Assembly (NCBI GenBank): GCA_025361565.1
Contig: JANYKN010000032.1
Span: forward strand, 100,855-164,854
Direction: 5' to 3'
Length of the DNA: 64,000 bases
Origin: Bacteroidota bacterium
GTDB taxonomy: Bacteria; Bacteroidota; Bacteroidia; Bacteroidales; NBLH01
How positions within the stretch are numbered: position 1 is the first letter of the stretch; each line of letters opens with the position of its first letter. Positions 45,633 through 54,900 of the stretch are shown here, in pieces. The notes under the pieces are model-generated. The model was not told the origin of the DNA and ran no database searches. It saw nothing but the letters and a program-made list of their open reading frames with translations. Made by a program: the position numbers and the translations under genes.

Positions 45633-46331
45633 TTACTTGATATATTCATTACGGCTACCTTGGGTATCCTTTTCGTAATGGATATCGAATCCAAGCAGGC
45701 CAATTTCATTGCCAAATGTATCTGAGGCATTATCAACAGCCCTATATAATCTACAGACAAGGATTGTGCTGATGCCCAAATTTGTGCCTAAAATTGTACC
45801 GAGGGGCGTGATAAGATGTTGGCCAATGCCCGATGGTGTGCCGATAATAGGAACTATATTATTAGCAGTTAGAATAGTTGTGTTTGGAAAACTTCCACCC
45901 ATTGCAACTACCGAATATTCAAGCCCCCAAACTACATTTGTTCCTGTTGGAGTTCCAACAGCCGTTGTCCAATGAACATGTGGATACAAGGTACTCCCTA
46001 CTTTATAACTATGAGGTATTTGAACTGTAAAATACAGTTCTTGTTCTGTACTGGATGAAAACATCCACAGAAAAACACCTTGGCTTGAACCATTCTTTTT
46101 AAATGCTGTTGAAGTTGGCGCCCCACCCCAAACAGGAGCCTTGCTTCCTCCTTTGCTCGTTGCGTCAGGAAAAACCATGATATCATCCCAAACTGTTGCA
46201 TCGTTGTCCATCCGCATGGTACCATCCACTTCGATTACCATGTTGTTATTAATTTTCACATCCTGGGCTTTTAGCATGCCCGTTAATGCCATCATACAGA
46301 GTATAACTAAAATTCTATTTGTCCGTTTCAT
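45633..46331 (-). CDS. secreted beta-sandwich protein, unrecognised
   Basis: Start chosen at 46331 (MKRTNRILVILCMMALTGMLKAQ, a good signal peptide); the longer frame begins at 46355. The remaining 210 residues are Gly/Thr/Asn-rich and contain WMFSSSTEQELYFTVQIPHSY and LYPHVHWTT, a pattern seen in viral-fibre-like or carbohydrate-binding sandwiches in Bacteroidota and phages. There is no sorting domain and little Cys. It lies 79 bp after the beta-helix gene, so the two are likely co-expressed, possibly with the type-A cargo (41 bp further on). Confidence 0.55.
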   Translation of the reverse strand: MKRTNRILVILCMMALTGMLKAQDVKINNNMVIEVDGTMRMDNDATVWDDIMVFPDATSKGGSKAPVWGGAPTSTAFKKNGSSQGVFLWMFSSSTEQELYFTVQIPHSYKVGSTLYPHVHWTTAVGTPTGTNVVWGLEYSVVAMGGSFPNTTILTANNIVPIIGTPSGIGQHLITPLGTILGTNLGISTILVCRLYRAVDNASDTFGNEIGLLGFDIHYEKDTQGSRNEYIK

Positions 46332-46410
46332 ATTGATATATTTAATTTTTATCATGATAAATTTTCAACAAATGCTGGTTCTACATTAAGATTTGAAATT
46401 TGTTCTACAC

Positions 46411-48231
46411 TTAATGCGAAGATGAAAACCAGTTCAAATCCGAAAAAACCATATCATCATTTACTCCACTACTCGAACTAAAAAACAATTCAAAATAATC
46501 ATTTTGGCCAACGTCGGACAAGTAAACCACTGTTGAAAACTGAAATGGTTGATCCTGGGTACCTGTTCTGAAAGTGGTCTCACCATATCTTGTTGTTGTA
46601 ACACCGTTTTTACAAATAGCAACATTGATGGTTCTGGCATTACCGCTGCTATGATTTGAGACGTTTCCCGAAATCCACATCAAAACATCCGTTTTATTAA
46701 CAGGTTGATAAATAACCCGGTTCGTAGTTGCCACGTTCCATTTACAAGTATAAGTGGTTAAAGTTGGTGAAGTGGCAGTCCAATTTGCTTTTACCCATGA
46801 AGAGCCATTGGCTGATGTAAAAGTTGTATTGTTTAATAAAGTCAACTTGCAATGTGGGTTTTCATTTTCATTGCCTAAATTGTTGACAATAAAAGCATTC
46901 GCATCTCGTCCATCTGTGCGTGAGTTGTCAAATCCGCTAATAAAGGTTCCTTGATTATTCCACGCATTGTTGGATATAAACATGGTGGAAAAAGTAGTAA
47001 ATGTAGCCGGAGTATATACTATACCAACATCTGACCCAGAAGCTGTATTATAAAAAGCACAATTTAAGATTGAAACTATTTCAGAAACTCCCGACAAGAG
47101 GTTTATTCCTTTTGCACACTTCACAAAATCGGTTTCAGAAATCCTTAATCTTCCACCAGTTGCACCACCTGCAGCAATTTCGATTCCTGCTCCTGCACAA
47201 TTCTCAAAGTCATTTTCAAAAATCCACAAGTCGCTGTTTGTCGTTGATACAATTCCTTTATTAAAGCCATCAAAAACACAATCTTTAACTTCGTGATAAA
47301 CTCCACTTCCGGTGAAACGGATTGCATCATTCCCAGCAGTGTTTGCAATTGCATTAAAAATCAACATTTTAAAATAACATTCTGATGCACAATTAAACAT
47401 AGTACTTCCCGAAACGCCGGCAGTAGCATCAATATTTGTTTCGCCATATGATGTGCCTTGAAAAGTTACCGGATATGGGAGATTAATTGTTTGTGTAGAT
47501 CCTAGCTGATAGGTTCCACCGCCAAGTTCTACAACAGTTGGCCCACTCATATGTAAATTAAGGAATGCCAAAACTTCGGCTATTGTTGTAAAACTCCCCG
47601 ATGCGCTAACATCAAGTCGATTATCCTGTCTTGTTTCTTTTTCCTTTACTATCCAATTGGATCCGGAAGCAATATAAGTTTTCCCAAGCCAGCGTGTTAG
47701 CGGCGAAAATGTACTGGCGTCTATTTTTTTTGTGGCCGCAGGCAACACCGTAATCAAATCGGTACAAGTACCTATATTTTTAACTGTAATAGAAAGCCCG
47801 TCATCAGCTCCAGTAATTTCAGGCAATGTAAGCGTGATATTACCACTTGCCAAAACCACGGTTTCCGTTTTCAACAGGGTGGCGTTGGCCGATTTTGAAA
47901 CCATGTTCAATTTATGCTCAGTATCCGAGCTTGCCGTTAGCCTAACCCATTGCGTAGAACCGTTCCAATAGTAATAACCCGGTGTAACATCGCCGGCGGT
48001 TGCTGTATTGTAAACCAGCAAACTAGCTGCCGGACTTGAAATGGGGCTGGCTGAAGTTGTTAAAGTTAAAGCCACCCTAGGAATTAGCATTCCTTTTGTG
48101 GTTGAATACACATCCAACATGGCCGAAGCGTTTGGACTGGAATGGTCATCATTGATACCGACATTATTCTGAGCCTGAGTGGCAAAAGCTATACAGAGTA
48201 TAGATAATAGGATAATTTGTAATCGTTTCAT
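46411..48231 (-). CDS. secreted beta-helix protein with fibre-like head and C-terminal domain
   Basis: The 606-residue protein has a signal peptide (1-20, ending ATQAQ). The N terminus carries NVGINDDHSSPNASAMLDVYSTTKG, a short motif of Bacteroidota surface proteins that often precedes coiled or beta-helical fibres. Residues 200-430 form a right-handed parallel beta-helix of the pectate-lyase/inverted-repeat type (GGTYQLG, then RFTGSGVYHEVKDCVFDG, DFVKCAKGINL). The C-terminal 130 residues form a jelly-roll that resembles the 45633 product in composition. Enzymatic residues are not evident. It carries copy 2 of the GGTA-N4-TACC upstream motif. Confidence 0.65.
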   Translation of the reverse strand: MKRLQIILLSILCIAFATQAQNNVGINDDHSSPNASAMLDVYSTTKGMLIPRVALTLTTSASPISSPAASLLVYNTATAGDVTPGYYYWNGSTQWVRLTASSDTEHKLNMVSKSANATLLKTETVVLASGNITLTLPEITGADDGLSITVKNIGTCTDLITVLPAATKKIDASTFSPLTRWLGKTYIASGSNWIVKEKETRQDNRLDVSASGSFTTIAEVLAFLNLHMSGPTVVELGGGTYQLGSTQTINLPYPVTFQGTSYGETNIDATAGVSGSTMFNCASECYFKMLIFNAIANTAGNDAIRFTGSGVYHEVKDCVFDGFNKGIVSTTNSDLWIFENDFENCAGAGIEIAAGGATGGRLRISETDFVKCAKGINLLSGVSEIVSILNCAFYNTASGSDVGIVYTPATFTTFSTMFISNNAWNNQGTFISGFDNSRTDGRDANAFIVNNLGNENENPHCKLTLLNNTTFTSANGSSWVKANWTATSPTLTTYTCKWNVATTNRVIYQPVNKTDVLMWISGNVSNHSSGNARTINVAICKNGVTTTRYGETTFRTGTQDQPFQFSTVVYLSDVGQNDYFELFFSSSSGVNDDMVFSDLNWFSSSH

Positions 48232-48280
48232 GACAGATATATTAATGATTATTTTTTATTTTTTTGAATAAAAACATAAT

Positions 48281-48371
48281 CAAAAGTATATGCCTTTTAA
48301 AAAGTATTTTAGAGTATATCTACCTGAAATAAATACCTTTGGGTTTATTAGGTATTAATACCTATATACCT
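48281..48371 (-). promoter_or_regulatory. promoter with GGTA-N4-TACC palindrome and TACCT cluster (copy 2)
   Basis: TACTTTTG on the minus strand (48281-48288) is the -7 box. AGGTATTAATACCT (48350-48363) is a perfect 14-bp palindrome starting 61 bp beyond it. Five TACCT/AGGTA half-sites occur at 48321, 48334, 48350, 48359 and 48367. The spacing to the -7 box equals that of copy 1 within one base. Confidence 0.55.
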
Positions 48372-48621
48372 GTAACCTGCAATTATTGATAAAAAACGGT
48401 ATCAAATTGAAAAGTTTACGAATTCAGATTTTACTTGGCAAACCGGACTAATTTTATGCAAATTCTTTTTTTGGTTGATGGTTAGAGCTGAATTGACTCA
48501 ATTTAAGCCAGCTGATTTTCGCGTATTTAATTGTTTATAACACTAGTAATGAAAGGAACTGCTTTTTCAAACAGCCCCTTTCTCAAAAAACCAACCAACC
48601 AAATCTTTTTATAACAACATT
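48364..48621. other. rest of the 390-bp gap between the OmpA and beta-helix genes
   Basis: Beyond the regulatory region no ORF, hairpin or RNA gene is seen. The downstream side of the 48622 gene lacks an obvious terminator. Confidence 0.5.
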
Positions 48622-50841
48622 CTAATATTTAACTATTTTAATATTTACCCTCCTATTTACCGATAGTTCTTCGTCGCTGCAAGAAACTCCGTCTACGCAT
48701 CTATTCAGCGGTTCACTTTCGCCATAAGCGAATGCTGTGAGTCTTTTTTTATCAATTCCTTTACCAATGATATACGCAACGGCCGATTCAGCCCTTTTTT
48801 CTGAAAGCACTTTGTTGGCATAAGTAGTTCCTTTTGAATCGGTGTATGCACTAAGTTCAATTTCAATAGTAGGGTTTTCATTTAAAACCTTTACAATAGA
48901 ATCAAGCACAACAGAGGACTGGTCTTTAATAACCCACTTACCAGTTTCGAAATTGATGTTTAGGTTCATCTCCAGATTATTGTACACAATTTTACCTAAA
49001 AACAACATTTGAACATTGATAAACAAGGAAGCTTTATCTTTTAAACCATCCTTGTCAAACACTTGATAAATCAAATAATCCTTACCCGTAAAATCTTTGT
49101 TTGGCGTGTATTTGATCATACCATTTTCCACTTCAATCCTGCCATTTTCAGGCATATTTATTACCTGAACCAAATCATTTACCATATCTCCATCTACATC
49201 ATAATCATTGTTTAATACATGGATTTCATTGTCTGTGCTGTTTTTCTGCACCAGAACCGAATCCAGTTTGGCAACCGGCGGATTTTTTCCATGAACATAA
49301 ATTACAACATTTGCCGTATCGGATAAATTATTGTCATTAAAAATCACGTATTTAAGCGAATCAACGCCTGTAAATCCAGGTTGTGGCAAATATAAAATTT
49401 CGCCGTTTAAATCAATTTTCGAAATCGCTTTTTTGTTTTTTCTGCCAATGATATTGGTTTTTGAGCGTTCAATATTATTGTTCAAATCAAAATCGTTTGC
49501 CAAAACATCAATCGCAACCGGATTAATATTGAAATTATTTGCATAGATATGGATAGTTGCAGTATCGTTCATGGCAACAGGTGCCTGGTTAATCCTGAAA
49601 TTATAAATATCGTCGTTTGTAAAACCGCTTTTTCTGTTGGATGAAAAGAAACCTTTGTTGCCATTTTGGGTACACAATCCAAAATCGTCAAATGATGTAT
49701 TTATCGGATATCCAAGGTTGCTGACTTTGTTGTTTTTATACAAGAAAATATCCAAACCACCCAAACCAGGGTGACCTGTGGAAGCAAAATATAAATCCCC
49801 ATTGTCGGATAAAGAAGGAAACAATTCATTGCCCAACGTGTTCACAGGTTTTCCAAGGTTGATTGGTTTTGACCAACCCAAACCTTCTTTTACGCAATAA
49901 TAGATATCGGTTCCGCCATATCCACCGGGCATATCGGAGATAAAAAACAGCTTTTGACCGTCGGGCGAAATTGCCGGATGGGCGCAGGAATATTCGCCAT
50001 TATTAAAAGATAATTCTTTGATGTCGAGCCATTTTCCATCCACTTCAGTTGCTTGGTAAATTTTCAAGTAATTAAATTCGTCCTTGCTTTGGCCTTTTAT
50101 CCCATTTAAATAATTGCTTCGCGTAAAATAGAGTATATCCGTATTGTTGTCAAAAACTACCGGTCCTTCGTGATACTTTGTATTTATCTCGCCGAAAAGC
50201 CTTTTGTAATTGCTTAAATTGTTGTTCGCATCAATTTGACATTCATATAGGCTATAAAATGGTTCGTCGTTCCAAGAACTTCTTCGTATGGAAATGGTAT
50301 CTCTCGAAGAAACAAAAATGATGTTGTTTTTATAGTAACTTGGGCTATAGTCAGACATTTTAGTATTGATATCCATAAATTCGACTGAAATCCGATTAGA
50401 ATCGGCCAGCAGTTCCGAGTAATTTTTATACTCTGCCAATTTCTGTATGGCTTCCTTATCACTTAGGTTTGTTTTTAAAAAGCGGTTGAGCCAAGCTGAG
50501 GCTTCGGCATATTTTTCGTTGCTTCTAAGTACTTGGGCATATTGATAATAAGTCATCGAATCGCATTTTGGCAATTCTACGGCTGCTTGGTACCAAATCT
50601 CCGCATTTTTTGTGTCATTTAATATACGATATGAATCTCCTAGCCTTGAGTATACGTGCTCTTTGTAAGATTCGTCAGAATTATTCTCAGCAATTTCGGC
50701 GTAAATTTCAATAGCTTTTTGGTAGTTGTAACTATTGAAATTTTTATCGGCTTTGGCCAATTTACCCGATTGGGCAAATACAGGTGCTGATATCAGCAGG
50801 CCTAAAAGCAAATTCTTGAGTGATTTAAATATCTTTTCCAT
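48622..50841 (-). CDS. TPR-PD40-Ig-OmpA protein
   Basis: The 739-residue protein has a signal peptide (1-23), TPR helices (about 25-130), a PD40 beta-propeller (about 160-415, e.g. CAHPAISPDGQKLFFISDMP), two cadherin/Ig-like modules (about 425-615: PVAMNDTATIHIYANN and PPVAKLDSVLVQKNSTDNE) and an OmpA peptidoglycan-binding domain (about 620-739: LNINFETGKWVIKDQ, LSEKRAESAVAYIIGKG, AYGESEPLNRC). It is a paralogue of the 33762 product with two extra adhesion-type domains. It lies 45 bp behind a PorP/SprF gene and the Calx-beta giant, as in the other cassette. Confidence 0.85.
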   Translation of the reverse strand: MEKIFKSLKNLLLGLLISAPVFAQSGKLAKADKNFNSYNYQKAIEIYAEIAENNSDESYKEHVYSRLGDSYRILNDTKNAEIWYQAAVELPKCDSMTYYQYAQVLRSNEKYAEASAWLNRFLKTNLSDKEAIQKLAEYKNYSELLADSNRISVEFMDINTKMSDYSPSYYKNNIIFVSSRDTISIRRSSWNDEPFYSLYECQIDANNNLSNYKRLFGEINTKYHEGPVVFDNNTDILYFTRSNYLNGIKGQSKDEFNYLKIYQATEVDGKWLDIKELSFNNGEYSCAHPAISPDGQKLFFISDMPGGYGGTDIYYCVKEGLGWSKPINLGKPVNTLGNELFPSLSDNGDLYFASTGHPGLGGLDIFLYKNNKVSNLGYPINTSFDDFGLCTQNGNKGFFSSNRKSGFTNDDIYNFRINQAPVAMNDTATIHIYANNFNINPVAIDVLANDFDLNNNIERSKTNIIGRKNKKAISKIDLNGEILYLPQPGFTGVDSLKYVIFNDNNLSDTANVVIYVHGKNPPVAKLDSVLVQKNSTDNEIHVLNNDYDVDGDMVNDLVQVINMPENGRIEVENGMIKYTPNKDFTGKDYLIYQVFDKDGLKDKASLFINVQMLFLGKIVYNNLEMNLNINFETGKWVIKDQSSVVLDSIVKVLNENPTIEIELSAYTDSKGTTYANKVLSEKRAESAVAYIIGKGIDKKRLTAFAYGESEPLNRCVDGVSCSDEELSVNRRVNIKIVKY

Positions 50842-50886
50842 ATCAAATTTTTATGAATTTATATTTAGCTTTTATTTATTGACCAA

Positions 50887-51924
50887 TTAAAAATATCTAG
50901 GACTGGCATTTTTCCTATCTTTAAAAAGCAGATCATAACTTATCAAAATTTCATGCGATCCGGAAGTGTTTTTAAGCATTTCCGAGATTGGAAAATCATA
51001 TGAATATCCAATTCTGAATTTATTGCTAATTTGATATTGGAATATTAGGCCAATGGCATCGCCATACCGATAAGTGGTGCCAAACCAAAACTTATCTCTG
51101 TAAATGGCATTTGCCGTGATATCTATAGAAAATGGTGCACTTTTTACCATTTTAACAGAAATTGATGGTTTGGCTTTCCATGATTCGCTCATCTTGATCA
51201 AATAACCAGCGATTAAAAAGAAATGCTGCTCCTCGGTTCCTGTTAAAGTGCCTGGCAATTCTTCTTTGAAGCTGTTTTTAAGTAACTTGGGAGTTGAAAA
51301 ACCAAAATAAAATCTTGGTGAATAAATATAGATACCAGCACCAAAATTTGGCAAATAGTCAATCTGGTTGGGTTCGTAATAAGTAGGATCGTTTAACGAT
51401 AAGGGACTCAATATACTGTTGTCCAACTTATTAATAGTACATCCACCGTTTAAGCCCATCGAAATTTTTACGTTATCGTTGAGATTGAAATTATAAGCCA
51501 CATTAGCATATAAAAGAGTGCTACTGGTTGGGCCAATTTCGTCCATTATCATAGTTAAGCCAACACCAAGATGATATCGCAACAGCGGCGAGTTTACCAA
51601 AAGCACCTGGCTTTTTGGAGCACCTTCAAAACCAAGCCATTGGTTGCGCATAATCCCTGTAACGTTTAGCCTTCCGGAAGTTCCAACATAGGCAGGATTG
51701 GTCAGTTGCAAGCCTGATGAATATTGAGTTAGCGAAACATCTTGCTGAGCAAAAACGCCCAAAGCAAGCAATGTCATTAAAACTACCAAAAGTATTTCGA
51801 GCAAAAAGAAATTTTTCTCCCGAATATTTTTTAATGGCATACGTTGGACTGAAACCTCATCCACTTTGTTTAAAATGCTGTTTTGCAGCTTTTCTTGTCG
51901 GATATTTGAATCGAGATTATTCAT
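50887..51924 (-). CDS. PorP/SprF-family outer-membrane protein
   Basis: The mature protein opens QQDVSLTQYSSGLQLTNPAYVGT and contains NVTGIMRNQWLGFEGAPKSQ, the hallmark of the family, then a beta barrel. I start at 51924 (MNNLDSN). The cleaner signal peptide begins at the internal Met at 51840 (MPLKNIREKNFFLLEILLVV), so the true start may be there. The frame opens further, to 51954. It lies directly downstream of the Calx-beta giant (gap 12-126 bp depending on start) and upstream of the OmpA gene. By analogy with SprF it would be the export partner of the giant. Confidence 0.85.
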   Translation of the reverse strand: MNNLDSNIRQEKLQNSILNKVDEVSVQRMPLKNIREKNFFLLEILLVVLMTLLALGVFAQQDVSLTQYSSGLQLTNPAYVGTSGRLNVTGIMRNQWLGFEGAPKSQVLLVNSPLLRYHLGVGLTMIMDEIGPTSSTLLYANVAYNFNLNDNVKISMGLNGGCTINKLDNSILSPLSLNDPTYYEPNQIDYLPNFGAGIYIYSPRFYFGFSTPKLLKNSFKEELPGTLTGTEEQHFFLIAGYLIKMSESWKAKPSISVKMVKSAPFSIDITANAIYRDKFWFGTTYRYGDAIGLIFQYQISNKFRIGYSYDFPISEMLKNTSGSHEILISYDLLFKDRKNASPRYF

Positions 51925-51966
51925 ATTTTTATGTTTTAGGATTACTAAGATCATTCATTTCAAAAA

Positions 51967-54900
51967 TTAATACTTTAGATAAATATATCCTTTAAGCGGT
52001 TTATCACTTCCTTTAATATTGACGATATAGAAGTATGTACCTACTGGAAGTACTTGATTATCTCCCATGTTTGATTTCTTCTGTGCCCTACCGTCCCAAG
52101 CATTGTCGTTTCTATAATTTTGGGTGTGGAATATTTCACTTCCCCAACGGTTATAGATAAATACTTCGTTTTCATAATCTTCAATATTTGGAATAATGAA
52201 TTCGTCATTCAATCCATCGCCATTTGGCGAGAAAGTGTTTACAATACTCATTTCAAACTCAACGGTAACAAACAAAGTATCAATATCTGAAAGGCCAGTT
52301 GCATCAAATATCCGGTAAGGAATGGTATCGGTTCCAAAAAAGTTCTGTAGTGGTTTGTAATTTATATCTCCTAAACCATTTACCGATGCTTCACTGCCGC
52401 TACTTGGTGCTTGAAGAATAACAACAGAACCTGCCACCAAATCATTATCGGTGTCCGAGTCATTATCCGAAACATTGAAAAGAGAATTGCTTGTATTCAT
52501 TTTAACAGTGTAAAAATCAGGCTCGGCAATTGGAGGATTGTTAACCGGATTAACGGTTACTGAAACCATTGCAGAGGAACAATCGCCAAAAGCATCACAC
52601 ACTTTGTAAGTGAAACTGTCAAATCCGTTATATAAATTGGCTGGGGTGTAAGTAACTGTATTGTCGATATTTACAACAGCTTTACCATTGAGCGGTTGAG
52701 TAACAATTGATACACTTAGTCCACCATCTTCCAAACCTGAATCGTTAATCAGAACAGCGCAAGTTGCAGAAGTGTTTTCGTCAAGTATGATTTCATCGTT
52801 TTGTGCAAATGGCTGACTAGCATCATTATCGACATTGGTAACAGCTACAAATTGGGCAGGCAAGGACACAAAATTGGGGTCGGAACTTTGGGTATTCAAA
52901 CTGGCAACAATCTGATAGGTAATATTTTGGTCGATTAAATTATCGTTTACACCTGTAATTGTTACTGTTTGGGCCACATTCCAGTTCGATGGAGTAAAGG
53001 TGATTTGGCTTACATCCAGAGTGCCTTCGGTTAAATCGGCAGAAACCAAGTTTATTGATACATTGCTAGTTGGCTCAGCTTTTAGGACGATGCTAAAATT
53101 GTCGGTTGTTCCGGATTCGTTGGTATATGCAACAACCTTGTTAAGAATGTATCCAGCAGCATCGTTATCGTTATTTATAACTTCTATATCATTAACTACC
53201 ATATTGTTATAGTTATCGTCCAAAGATGAAGCATCGCCGGTAACAATATTGAAAGTAATATCTCCATCAATCCATGCATCGTTCATTCCGGTAACTGTAA
53301 AACTCTGAACAGAATTCCAATTGGCGGAGGTAAATGTTGCCAATGAAGCAGATATTGTTCCTTCAGTTTCATCGTTGCTGTTCAACGAAATGGTAACGTC
53401 AGCGGATGGTGCGGCATTTAGAACAATGCCAAATGTGGCCTGTGTTCCATCCTCAGTTGTATGCTTGCTAATGGCTGTAACGGTAACGCCGGGTGAATCA
53501 TTGTCGGAATTTGTAACCACCACCATTTGAGCTGCCAATGCACCAAATTTGGCATCGGAACATGCACTGTTTACGCTTACGATTACATCAAAGTCAATGT
53601 TTCCGTCAAGCAATAAATCATCAACGCCTGTAATGATTACATTTTGAGGCGTATTCCAGTTTTCAGGTGCGAATGTAACTTGCGAAGTACCAATTGTACC
53701 TTCCGTTAAATCGCTTGATGCTAAATTGAATACCACGTTTGTATTTGGCTGGATATTAAGTACTATGTCAAAATTATCGGTAGTGCCAAATTCATTGGTA
53801 TTGGCAGAAGTCCTGTTGATTGCGAATCCGGCAACATCGTTGTCATCATTAACCACTGTTGCATCGTCAACTACCATATTGTTATAATTTCCGTCGGCTG
53901 ATAAAGCATCTCCGGTAACAATATTGAAAGTGATGTCTCCATCGATCAGTTGGTCGTTGACACCTGTAATTGTAACGCTTTGAGCTACATTCCAATTGGC
54001 TTGGGTGAAAATCAGATTTGAAGCATTGATTGTCCCTTCGGTCAAATCAATACTGGTCAACGAAACAGCTACATCAGCAGTTGGCTGTGTATTAAGAACT
54101 ACAGCAAAGTTTGCTTGTGTTCCATCTTCGTGTGTATGATTGCTTACGGCAGAAATGCTGATTCCTGGCGTATCGTTATCGGCGTTGGTAACTGAAACAG
54201 TTTGAGCAAACAAAGAACCAAAATTTGGGTCTGAGCCTCCAATATTGATACTCGCAGTAACCAAATAGGTAATATTTCCATCGGCCACCAAATCATCAAC
54301 TCCCGTAATAGTTACTTGTTGCGGAACATTCCAATTGGAGGATGTAAAAGTTGTTTGGGTTATACCAATTGTGCCTTCGGTTAAATCCCCAGAAACCAAG
54401 TCAATTATTACATCGCTGGTTGGTTGCGCAATAAGTACTATGCTAAAATTGTTGGTTGTACCTGATTCATTGGTGTTTGCAACTGTTTTATTTAGTGCAA
54501 ATCCTGCAAAATCATTATCATCATTAACAACTTCAACATCTGCAACAACTATATTATTGTAATTGAGATCAGTTGATGAAGTATTACCTGTAACAATTTG
54601 ATATGCGATATTTCCATCAACCAATACATCATTAACACCTGTTACGGTTATTGTTTGCGGAGTTTTCCAGTTAACAGAGTTAAAGTTAAGGTTTGAAACC
54701 ACAATTGTTCCTTCCGTAACATCATTGCTGTTCAAGGATATATTAACATCAGCACTTGGTTGGGTATTCAAAACGATTGTGAAAGTTGACTGGATTCCAC
54801 TTTCGGAAGTATTCTTGCTAATAGCCGATACTGTAACGCCCGGTGAATCATTATCCGCGTTGGTAACAGAAATGGTTTTGTCGGGAAACAGATCAAAATG

